From Kineosporiaceae bacterium (GTDB lineage Bacteria > Actinomycetota > Actinomycetes > Actinomycetales > Angustibacteraceae), in assembly GCA_027345905.1 (NCBI GenBank), contig DAIETC010000112.1, positions 1-6,894 of the forward strand: a stretch of DNA of 6,894 nt, given 5' to 3'. The position numbers were made by a program, and so were the translations under genes. Below are positions 1 through 5,714 of the stretch, piece after piece; positions within the stretch are counted from its first letter, which is position 1; each line of letters starts with the position of its first letter. Below the pieces are notes generated by a model. The model was not told where the DNA came from and did no database searches. It saw only the letters and a list, made by a program, of their open reading frames with translations.

Positions 1-1794
1 TCGGTCGCGCGCAGCACCTCGGGGGCGCGAGCCTTGGCCCGCACCCAGCTGGCCCTGGACGCCGTCCCGGCGCTGCTCGGGCGCGGCCAGGGGATCGGCT
101 CGAACGCCTGGGCCGTGTCCGGCTCGCTCACGACGACCGGCAAGCCGCTGCTGGCCAACGACCCGCACCTGGCGCCGTCCCTGCCGGGGATCTGGTACCA
201 GATGGGACTGCACTGCCGCCGGGTCGGGCCGCAGTGCCCGTTCGACGTCGCCGGCTTCACCTTCTCGGGCTTCCCCGGCGTGATCATGGGTCATAACGCG
301 CAGATCGCCTGGGGCCTTACGAACCTGGGCACCGACGTCACCGACCTCTACCTGGAGCGGGTCGTCGGTGGGCGGGTCGAGGTCGACGGACGCCTGGAGC
401 CGGTCCGCCAGCGCACCGAGACGATCGCCGTCCGGGGGGGCAGCCCGGTCACGATCACCGTGCGCTCGACGCGGCACGGCCCGATCGTGTCCGACGTGCT
501 GCCGGACGCTGCAGCGGCCGGACGCGGGGCACCGGTCGACGGCGCGCAGGACCCGGTGTCGTACGACGTCGCGCTGGCCTGGACGGCGTTGACGCCGGGT
601 CGCACGGCCCAGGCGGTCTTCGAGCTCGACGCGGCCACGGACTGGTCGCAGTTCCGCTCGGCGGCGCGCAACTTCGCGGTGCCGGCGCAGAACCTGGTGT
701 ACGCCGACGTGAGCGGCACGATCGGCTACCAGGCGCCGGGCGACGTCCCACTGCGCCGAGGTTTCGACGGACGCTGGCCCGTTCCGGGCTGGCTCAGTGG
801 CTACGACTGGAAGGGCCGGGTGCCGTTCGCCGCGCTGCCGAGCCGGACCAACCCGGCAGACGGCCTGCTGGTCAGCGCCAACCAGCCACCGACAGCCGAC
901 CCGCTCCCCTTCCTGACCGCGGACTGGGACTACGGCTACCGGGCCGGGCGTATCCGGGATCTCTTGCAGGGCAAGGGTTCTCACAAAATTGGTGTGGCCG
1001 ACATCAGGTCGATCCAGCTCGACACCCGCAACCCGATGGCCCCCGTCCTGGTCCCATACCTGCTGCGCACCAACTTGGGTCATGACACGTTCACCGCCGA
1101 GGCGCAGGTGCTGCTGAAGGACTGGGACTACACCCAACAACCCGGCTCGGCGGCCGCCGCCTACTACAACGCGGTCTGGCGCAACTTGCTGCGGCTGGGC
1201 TTCGACGACGAGTTGGGCGCCGACCTGGCGGCAGACGGCTCGGACCGCTGGTTCGAGGTCGTCACCCGGCTGCTGAACCGGCCGCGGGACATCTGGTGGG
1301 ACAACAAGGCGACTGCCGGGCTGGTCGAGAGCCGGGACGAGATCCTTCGTCAGGCGATGGTGGCGGCCCGGATCGAGCTCACCAAGTCCTTGGGCAAGGA
1401 GCCCGCCCGGTGGCAGTGGGGGCGGCTGCACCGGCTCACCTTGCGCCATCCGGTCCTGGGCTCGGACTCGGTGCCCGCGCCGGTCCGCGCGCTGGTCAAC
1501 CGCGGCCCCTGGCAGCTGGGCGGCGGGTCGGCCATGGTGGACGCGACCGGGTGGACGGCCTCGGAAGGGTTCAGCGTCGACCGGGTGCCCTCGATGCGGA
1601 TGGTTGTCGACCTGGCCGACCTCGACCGGTCCCGGTGGGTCAACCTCACCGGAGCCTCGGGTCACCCCTTCGATGCGCACTACGCCGACCAGAGCGACGG
1701 CTGGGCCGAGGGGGCCACCTATGCGTGGCCGTTCGGGCGCGCCGCCGTGCTTAGCGCCACCACCCAGCGCCTGGTCCTGCGCCCGCAGTCGTGA
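1..1794 (+). CDS. Penicillin acylase family protein (S45 Ntn-hydrolase), 5'-truncated; complete beta chain
   Basis: The frame is open from base 1, so the true start lies upstream; the TTG at 34 is internal. These enzymes are made as precursors that cut themselves at a Gly-Ser bond, and the new N-terminal Ser of the beta chain is the nucleophile that hydrolyses an amide (beta-lactam side chain, N-acyl-homoserine lactone or lipopeptide). The cut site is visible as GIG/SNAWAVSG with Ser at 100-102, giving a 564-residue beta chain. Counting from that Ser, NDPHL places His at beta-23, as in PvdQ-type AHL acylases and cephalosporin acylases; penicillin G acylase has Gln there. GHNAQIAWGLTN follows at beta-64 to 75. 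The likely oxyanion-hole Asn is in SANQPP (codon 880-882, beta-261), followed by the family block DWDYGYRAGRI. Cys beta-39 and beta-46 could form a disulfide, consistent with export, but the signal peptide and alpha chain lie outside the window. Substrate cannot be assigned. Family call is very secure. Confidence 0.95.
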   Translation, partial: SVARSTSGARALARTQLALDAVPALLGRGQGIGSNAWAVSGSLTTTGKPLLANDPHLAPSLPGIWYQMGLHCRRVGPQCPFDVAGFTFSGFPGVIMGHNAQIAWGLTNLGTDVTDLYLERVVGGRVEVDGRLEPVRQRTETIAVRGGSPVTITVRSTRHGPIVSDVLPDAAAAGRGAPVDGAQDPVSYDVALAWTALTPGRTAQAVFELDAATDWSQFRSAARNFAVPAQNLVYADVSGTIGYQAPGDVPLRRGFDGRWPVPGWLSGYDWKGRVPFAALPSRTNPADGLLVSANQPPTADPLPFLTADWDYGYRAGRIRDLLQGKGSHKIGVADIRSIQLDTRNPMAPVLVPYLLRTNLGHDTFTAEAQVLLKDWDYTQQPGSAAAAYYNAVWRNLLRLGFDDELGADLAADGSDRWFEVVTRLLNRPRDIWWDNKATAGLVESRDEILRQAMVAARIELTKSLGKEPARWQWGRLHRLTLRHPVLGSDSVPAPVRALVNRGPWQLGGGSAMVDATGWTASEGFSVDRVPSMRMVVDLADLDRSRWVNLTGASGHPFDAHYADQSDGWAEGATYAWPFGRAAVLSATTQRLVLRPQS

Positions 1795-1892
1795 GGCCGC
1801 GAGAGCTACCCCCACCTGTCGTGATCATGAAGTTGCGGTGCACTACGGCGTTCAGGGGACGGCATGCGTCGTCCGGCTCGTTGCCGAAGCGG

Positions 1893-1950
1893 TGGGTGCA
1901 GCCATGGGCGCAGGCAGGGTGACGCGATCGCAGCAGTTTGGCTGCACCCA
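1893..1950. terminator. Candidate bidirectional terminator: 12-bp perfect inverted repeat
   Basis: TGGGTGCAGCCA at 1893-1904 is perfectly complementary to TGGCTGCACCCA at 1939-1950, with a 34-nt loop; a G-U pair (1892/1951) can extend the stem in + strand RNA. Because both arms carry CCATGG, an alternative 11-bp register also exists (1898-1908 with 1947-1957). The position between two convergent genes suits a shared terminator. There is no U-tract on either side and the loop is long, so a canonical intrinsic terminator is not shown; a protein-binding site or mobile-repeat remnant remains possible. Confidence 0.35.
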
Positions 1951-1981
1951 TGGCTGCTCTCAGGTGAGTGGCGGTGGTGCG

Positions 1982-2010
1982 GGGGCGGTGCAGGGGCGGT
2001 GCGGGGTGGT
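1982..2010. repeat. Short G-rich direct repeats next to the cyclo-ligase stop codon
   Basis: GGGGCGGTGC occurs at 1982-1991 and again at 1993-2002, followed by the related GGGGTGGT at 2003-2010. Three runs of four or more G are present on the + strand, which is the template strand for the cyclo-ligase gene. The stretch ends 2 bp before that gene's stop codon. Function unknown; it may simply be low-complexity GC-rich sequence. Confidence 0.5.
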
Positions 2011-2012
2011 GG

Positions 2013-2639
2013 TCATCGGCCCGGCTCTGGGCCTCGTGCGAACCGGACGACGCGGCGCGGCGTGACCACTGCGTCCACGAGCCGGTCGTGGGCCGCCAGC
2101 GGCAACGGGTCGCCGAGCAGTTCCTCGTCGTGCAGCAGGGCGACGACCAGCGCGTCCGGACGGGTGCGGGTCAGGGCGCGGTCGTAGCTGCCGCCGCCTT
2201 GGCCGATCCGGGCGCCTGAGCCGTCCACCCCCAGTGCCGGCACCAGCACCACATCGGCGGTTCCGATCGCGTCGTGCCCCAGTCGCTGGCCGCCCGGCTC
2301 GAGCAGGCCCGGACGTAGGCCCGGACGCCGCGTGCCGTCGTCCAAGGCCCACAGCAGGTCCAGGTCCGGCTCGAGCACCGGCAGGAGGACCCGCACGTCT
2401 CGGGCGGCGAGCGCCTGAAGCAGCAGCGCGGTGGCCGGCTCGCCCGGGCGGGCGATGTAGGCCGCCACGACCTTCGCCCCGACGAGTTCGGGCAGGCCAA
2501 GGACGGCGCGCGTCAGCGCCTGGTCGTCGGGCCCACTGGCGACGAGCGCACCCCGGCGCTGGCGCAGCCGAACGCGCAGGGCGCTCTTGGCGGCCTGGAT
2601 GGCGTCGGAATCGGCGCTCTGGCCACGAAAGGGGGACAT
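2013..2639 (-). CDS. 5-formyltetrahydrofolate cyclo-ligase (5,10-methenyltetrahydrofolate synthetase)
   Basis: 208-residue cytosolic enzyme, the ygfA/fau/MTHFS family. It uses ATP to convert 5-formyltetrahydrofolate into 5,10-methenyltetrahydrofolate, returning the stored folate to one-carbon metabolism. Visible family features in order: a basic N-terminal helix with K18 and R22 (KSALRVRLRQRR); YIARPGEPAT at 61-70, whose Glu is the usual folate-contacting position; the signature GQGGGSYDR at 146-154 (nucleotide/phosphate site); and AHDRLVDAVVTP at 183-194 near the C-terminus. Length is normal for the family. The ATG at 2639 is chosen because the frame upstream runs through 16-bp tandem repeats, a period incompatible with codons, and then antisense to the cyclase. 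A GTG at 2648 is a possible three-residue extension. No clear Shine-Dalgarno sequence precedes either start. It is divergent from the cyclase and convergent with the acylase. In M. tuberculosis the equivalent gene (Rv0992c) sits directly divergent from galU. Confidence 0.95.
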   Translation of the reverse strand: MSPFRGQSADSDAIQAAKSALRVRLRQRRGALVASGPDDQALTRAVLGLPELVGAKVVAAYIARPGEPATALLLQALAARDVRVLLPVLEPDLDLLWALDDGTRRPGLRPGLLEPGGQRLGHDAIGTADVVLVPALGVDGSGARIGQGGGSYDRALTRTRPDALVVALLHDEELLGDPLPLAAHDRLVDAVVTPRRVVRFARGPEPGR

Positions 2640-2649
2640 TCGTGCCACG

Positions 2650-2697
2650 ATGCCACGGGGCACCAGGGCCACGCAGCACCATGGCCACGCAGCACCA
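2650..2697. repeat. Three tandem 16-bp repeats upstream of the cyclo-ligase
   Basis: The units are 2650-2665, 2666-2681 and 2682-2697. Units two and three differ only at their first base (GGCCACGCAGCACCA is shared); unit one matches unit two at 12 of 16 positions. The array ends 10 bp from the cyclo-ligase ATG, so it lies in that gene's 5' leader or core promoter. A 16-bp period is not a codon multiple, which argues the stretch is non-coding. It could be a set of operator sites or a recently duplicated tract. Confidence 0.85.
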
Positions 2698-2775
2698 GCG
2701 CGAGGCATCAGGCCAGGGACACGACGGCGCAGGGAACACGACCCGGGGGTAACGGCCAGCCCAGGGGGACAGGCC

Positions 2776-2781
2776 AAGGGG
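2776..2781 (+). promoter_or_regulatory. Ribosome binding site of the diguanylate cyclase
   Basis: AAGGGG ends 4 nt before the ATG at 2786, a slightly short but plausible spacing. It is the clearest purine-rich site in front of any gene start in the window; the starts of the cyclo-ligase, galU and moeA lack one. It supports the ATG together with the in-frame stop 34 nt upstream. Confidence 0.55.
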
Positions 2782-2785
2782 AAAC

Positions 2786-4804
2786 ATGACGTCTGTACGG
2801 TCCAGGCTCGCGCTCGCGCTGATCCTCGTCCTGGTCGTGTCGGCGACCGCGGCGATCGCGGCTGTCCTGGTGCTGTCCGGCGCACAGCAGCGCTCGTCCG
2901 CGCGGACCGAGATGATGCAGCAGGCGTCGGCGAGCGCGACGATGCTGACCCAGCAGTGCCGCGCGCTCGGTGAGTCCGCGCATGCTTTGGCGTTGCAGGC
3001 CCACTTGGGTGACGTGGCCGCAGCCGCCCAGGACGTGGCGCGGCGAGAACCCGGCACCTTCGCCGCGGTCGTGCGCGGCGGGGCCTTCGTCGCCGTCGCC
3101 GGAGCCCGGCCGGACGGGCTGGCGACACCCCAGCTGTTGGGTCTGAGTTGCGCGCTGCGCCAGCAACCGGTGAGCGCGCCGGCTGTGCCCAGCGGCCCGG
3201 CGGTGATCGTCCAGACCGCGGACCTCACGGGCACCGCGGTTGGTGGCACGGCAGTTGGTGGCACCGCGGTTGGTGGCACGGCAGTTGTGGGGCGCGTGTT
3301 CGACGGCGCCGACCTGCGGGCGCTGTTGACCGTCATGTCGGCACCGCGGGGCAGCGCGGTTGCGCTCGCCTGCCCCGGTGGCAGGGGCGCGTCCAGCGCC
3401 TCGGGGCACACGGCGCTGCTGCTGCGCGAAGCGGCTGCCAGGGGCGCCGAGAACGTGATCGACGGCTGGCAGGTGGCCTCGGCGCCTGCGGTGCCCGGGC
3501 AGGTGTGCGCCGTGGCCGCCGGTATCCGTATGCCGGACACCACCGCAGTGAAGGTCGCGGTGGTGCTGATGCTCGTCGGTCTGCTGTTGGCGCTCGTGCT
3601 GGTGCCCCGGCTGGCCGACAATCTCACTCGCCCCATCGTCGCGGTGACCGAGGCGGCCGAGCGCGTCGCGCGCGGCGACCTGAGCAGCCGCCTGCCCACG
3701 GGTGGCGACAGCGAGCTGGGCCGGCTCTCGGTCGCCTTCAACCACATGAGCTCCGAGCTGCAGCTGAAGCTTGGTGAGCTCGAACGCAGCCGCGACCTGC
3801 TGCGCCAGAACCTGCGCCGGCTCGCCGACACGCTGCAGCGGACGCACGACCTTGATGGTCTGCTGATGACGGTGCTGGGCGCCGCGATGTCCGCGACCTT
3901 CGCCCGGCGGGCCAGCGTGTGGCTGGTCGAGGGCGGCACGGTCGTCGCGCGGGTGTCGGCGCCGGCCGGCGCCCCGACCCCGGCGTCCCGCCGGCTGCCG
4001 ATCGGCACCGGCCTGGCCGGTGAGGTGGCGGTCGACGGCGTGCCCCGTCGACTGGGGCACGCTCACCAGGACCGTACGACGGTGCTGACCGGGCCAGCCC
4101 TGGCGGCACCGCTGCGGCGCGGGTCGGACGTACTCGGAGTCATCGTGGTCGAACGCGAGGCGCAGCAACCGGCGTTCGACACCGACGACGAGGCGATGCT
4201 CGTCTCGCTGGCCGGTCCCGCGGGGATCGCGGTCGACAACGTGCTGCTGCACCGTGAGGCGCAGCGGCTCTCGGTGACCGACCCGCTCACCGGGGTCGGC
4301 AACCTACGGCACATGACGACCACCCTCGCGCGGGAAGTGGAGCGAGCCAGCCGGTTCGGGCGGCCGCTGGCGGTGCTGTTGCTCGACCTGGACCACTTCA
4401 AGAACGTCAACGACACGCTCGGTCACACGAGCGGCGACGCCGTCCTTCGCGAGCTGGCCGACCGGCTGTGCCGCTGCGTGCGTGAGGTTGACACGGTGGC
4501 GCGCTACGGCGGCGAGGAGTTCGTCGTCATCGTCCCCGAGACCGATGTTGCTGGCGCCGAGAACCTGGCCGAGCGGCTCCGCGCCGTCGTCCGTGACGAG
4601 CCTTTCGTGGTGGGCGAAGCTCTCGTGCCGGTCACCGTCTCGGTGGGGATCGCCGCGCTGCCTACCCATGCCCGCAGCGGCAGCGGGCTGGTCCGCGCCG
4701 CTGACCTGGGGCTGTACGCCGCCAAGCGGTCCGGGCGGGACCGCTGCGAGGTGGCGCCGATCACCGGCGTCGTCCCCGCAGGTGAGGATCCGGGCGACCG
4801 GTAA
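2786..4804 (+). CDS. Membrane-bound diguanylate cyclase (TM - extracytoplasmic sensor - TM - HAMP - GAF - GGDEF)
   Basis: 672 residues. The GGDEF domain condenses two GTP into cyclic di-GMP. Layout: TM1 about 8-30; extracytoplasmic region 31-254; TM2 about 255-273; HAMP about 274-327 (LTRPI at 281-285); a short linker helix likely coiled coil (324-352); GAF about 355-487 (GTGLAGEVA at 407-415, VLGVIVVE at 449-456); GGDEF about 495-655. The catalytic core looks intact: DLDHFKNVND at 534-543 carries the metal-binding Asp, the active loop is GGEEF at 575-579, and YAAKRSGRDR closes the domain. R566-x-x-D569, five residues before GGEEF, is a canonical inhibitory I-site, so product feedback is expected. 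The sensor part shows no family I can name; it has four Cys (58, 122, 196, 241) that could form disulfides, and a GGTAV repeat at 150-169. An in-frame TAA at 2750 makes the ATG at 2786 the only upstream start. The stop lies 10 nt before galU, suggesting co-transcription. Signal sensed by the periplasmic or GAF part: unknown. Confidence 0.95.
   Translation: MTSVRSRLALALILVLVVSATAAIAAVLVLSGAQQRSSARTEMMQQASASATMLTQQCRALGESAHALALQAHLGDVAAAAQDVARREPGTFAAVVRGGAFVAVAGARPDGLATPQLLGLSCALRQQPVSAPAVPSGPAVIVQTADLTGTAVGGTAVGGTAVGGTAVVGRVFDGADLRALLTVMSAPRGSAVALACPGGRGASSASGHTALLLREAAARGAENVIDGWQVASAPAVPGQVCAVAAGIRMPDTTAVKVAVVLMLVGLLLALVLVPRLADNLTRPIVAVTEAAERVARGDLSSRLPTGGDSELGRLSVAFNHMSSELQLKLGELERSRDLLRQNLRRLADTLQRTHDLDGLLMTVLGAAMSATFARRASVWLVEGGTVVARVSAPAGAPTPASRRLPIGTGLAGEVAVDGVPRRLGHAHQDRTTVLTGPALAAPLRRGSDVLGVIVVEREAQQPAFDTDDEAMLVSLAGPAGIAVDNVLLHREAQRLSVTDPLTGVGNLRHMTTTLAREVERASRFGRPLAVLLLDLDHFKNVNDTLGHTSGDAVLRELADRLCRCVREVDTVARYGGEEFVVIVPETDVAGAENLAERLRAVVRDEPFVVGEALVPVTVSVGIAALPTHARSGSGLVRAADLGLYAAKRSGRDRCEVAPITGVVPAGEDPGDR
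3230..3292 (+). repeat. In-frame 15/30-bp tandem repeat (GGTAV) inside the cyclase sensor domain
   Basis: Four 15-bp units encode T-A-V-G-G-type pentapeptides (residues 150-169; the last unit reads TAVVG). At the DNA level the units alternate: ACC GCG GTT, then ACG GCA GTT, then the same pair again. So the true duplicated block is 30 bp: 3230-3257 is identical to 3260-3287 over 28 nt, including synonymous positions. That implies a recent duplication of a 30-bp unit built on an older 15-bp one. The unit length keeps the reading frame, so copy-number changes would lengthen or shorten the extracytoplasmic domain without inactivating the enzyme. Confidence 0.92.
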
Positions 4805-4807
4805 TGT
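4802..4807 (+). promoter_or_regulatory. Candidate -10 box of a leaderless galU promoter
   Basis: TAATGT fits the actinobacterial TANNNT -10 pattern and starts at the cyclase TAA stop codon. Exactly 7 nt separate it from the galU ATG at 4815, which would place transcription initiation on or next to the A of the start codon. The galU start has no Shine-Dalgarno sequence, as expected for a leaderless message. I see no good -35 element around 4778-4784, so this is a candidate only. Confidence 0.35.
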
Positions 4808-4814
4808 TCGAGTC

Positions 4815-5714
4815 ATGACCTCCCGGGCCGAGCGTGTGACCAAGGCGGTCATCCCCGCCGCTGGCCTTGGCACCAGGTTCTTGCCCGCTACCAAAGCCAT
4901 CCCCAAGGAGATGCTGCCGGTCGTCGACCGTCCGGCCATCCAGTACGTCGTCGAGGAGGCCGTCGCGGCCGGACTGGACGACGTGCTGATGATCACCGGG
5001 CGCAACAAACGCGCCCTGGAGGACCACTTCGACCGGCACTGGGAGCTCGAGCAGGTGCTGGAGGCCAAGGGAGACCGGTTCCGGCTCGACCGGCTGCGCC
5101 GCTCGACGGTGCTGGCCGACGTGCACTACGTGCGCCAGGGTGACCCGCTGGGACTGGGTCACGCCGTGCTGTGCGCCGAGAAGCACGTCGGCGACGAGGC
5201 GTTCGCGGTGCTGCTCGGCGACGACCTGATCGACGCCCGTGACGAACTGCTCGCCCGCATGCTGCGCGTACGCGCCGAACGAGGCGGCAGCGTCGTGGCG
5301 CTCCTGGAGGTGGCGCCCGAGCAGGTTCACCTTTACGGGTGTGCCGCGGTGCTGCGCACCGACGAGGACGACGTCGTCCAGGTCACCGGGCTGGTCGAGA
5401 AGCCCGACGCCGACCAGGCGCCGAGCAACCTGGCTGTCATCGGCCGGTACGTGCTCGACCCGGCGGTGTTCGCCGCCTTGCGCCGGACCTCGCCGGGACG
5501 CGGCAACGAGATCCAGCTCACCGACGCCCTGCAGTCCCTCGCCGCGGGCGAGCAGGCGGGCGCCGGCGTGTGGGGGGTCGTCTTCCACGGCCGGCGCTAC
5601 GACACGGGCGACCGGCTGGACTACCTCAAGGCCGTCGTCCAGCTGGGCGTGGAGCACGAGGAGTTCGGCGAAGACTTTCACGTCTGGCTGCGCGAGTGGG
5701 TGGCCGCGTCATGA
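4815..5714 (+). CDS. galU: UTP--glucose-1-phosphate uridylyltransferase (UDP-glucose pyrophosphorylase)
   Basis: 299 residues, normal for bacterial GalU. This cytosolic enzyme makes UDP-glucose and pyrophosphate from UTP and glucose-1-phosphate, supplying glucosyl units for cell-surface glycans, glycolipids, trehalose and exopolysaccharide. The N-terminal nucleotide-binding signature is clear: AAGLGTRFLPATK at 15-27, then PKEMLPVVDRP at 30-40. Further family blocks are RQGDPLGLGHAV at 107-118, LLGDD at 133-137 (metal/UDP site), GLVEKP at 192-197, GRYVL at 210-214, GNEIQLTDA at 230-238 and YDTGDRLDYLKA at 262-273. The ATG at 4815 is the only ATG/GTG/TTG start that fits the family N-terminus; the frame remains open further upstream but lies inside the cyclase gene. 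There is no Shine-Dalgarno site, so expression may come by coupling from the cyclase 10 nt upstream or from a leaderless promoter. The 3' end overlaps moeA by four bases. Confidence 0.97.
   Translation: MTSRAERVTKAVIPAAGLGTRFLPATKAIPKEMLPVVDRPAIQYVVEEAVAAGLDDVLMITGRNKRALEDHFDRHWELEQVLEAKGDRFRLDRLRRSTVLADVHYVRQGDPLGLGHAVLCAEKHVGDEAFAVLLGDDLIDARDELLARMLRVRAERGGSVVALLEVAPEQVHLYGCAAVLRTDEDDVVQVTGLVEKPDADQAPSNLAVIGRYVLDPAVFAALRRTSPGRGNEIQLTDALQSLAAGEQAGAGVWGVVFHGRRYDTGDRLDYLKAVVQLGVEHEEFGEDFHVWLREWVAAS
5711..5714 (+). other. ATGA stop/start overlap between galU and moeA
   Basis: The galU TGA (5712-5714) is embedded in the moeA ATG (5711-5713). No ribosome binding site precedes the moeA ATG, so translation of moeA is probably coupled to termination of galU. 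This ties the two genes to one transcript. Confidence 0.85.

Larger units (their letters stand above)
1795..2012. other. Convergent intergenic region, acylase / cyclo-ligase
   Basis: This 218-bp gap separates the 3' ends of two convergent genes. I see no credible coding sequence in it; short frames crossing it lack family features. It contains a palindrome-rich patch at about 1821-1846 (overlapping TGATCA and TCATGA, then GTGCAC), a 12-bp inverted repeat at 1893-1950, the palindrome GCGATCGC at 1924-1931, and G-rich direct repeats just before the cyclo-ligase stop. Confidence 0.8.
2640..2785. promoter_or_regulatory. Divergent intergenic (promoter) region, cyclo-ligase / diguanylate cyclase
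   Basis: These 146 bp separate two divergent starts and so must carry the promoter for the - strand gene and probably one for the + strand gene. I could not identify convincing -10/-35 pairs in either direction. The left half holds three 16-bp tandem units (2650-2697). The right half has looser copies of a CAGGG(A)CACG motif at 2714-2723 and 2730-2740, resembling CAGGGCCACG at 2664-2673. An in-frame TAA at 2750-2752 closes the cyclase frame upstream of its ATG. Confidence 0.5.

Noticed and set aside
434..440. G7 run in the acylase gene (another G7 at 6059-6065 in moeA) as possible phase-variation tracts
   Set aside because: Both genes read through without frame disruption, the runs are short, and such tracts are expected by chance in DNA this GC-rich.
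1981..2010. G-quadruplex next to the cyclo-ligase stop
   Set aside because: Only three runs of three or more G are present; a canonical four-tract quadruplex is not formed without using GG pairs.
2640..3128. N-terminal extension of the cyclo-ligase frame up to 3128
   Set aside because: The extension runs through 16-bp tandem repeats and antisense to the 5' end of the cyclase gene, and it lacks family similarity. The protein from the ATG at 2639 already has normal length.
1960..4008. Long - strand open frame antisense to the cyclase and running out of frame through the cyclo-ligase
   Set aside because: Composition is Arg/Ala/Pro/Thr/Ser-rich with no recognisable domain, and both overlapping genes have strong family motifs. 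It is a typical GC-rich shadow frame.
4482..4814. 111-codon 5' extension of the galU frame inside the cyclase gene
   Set aside because: It overlaps the conserved GGDEF domain in another frame and encodes Ser/Pro/Arg-rich sequence absent from GalU proteins. The ATG at 4815 gives the expected N-terminus.
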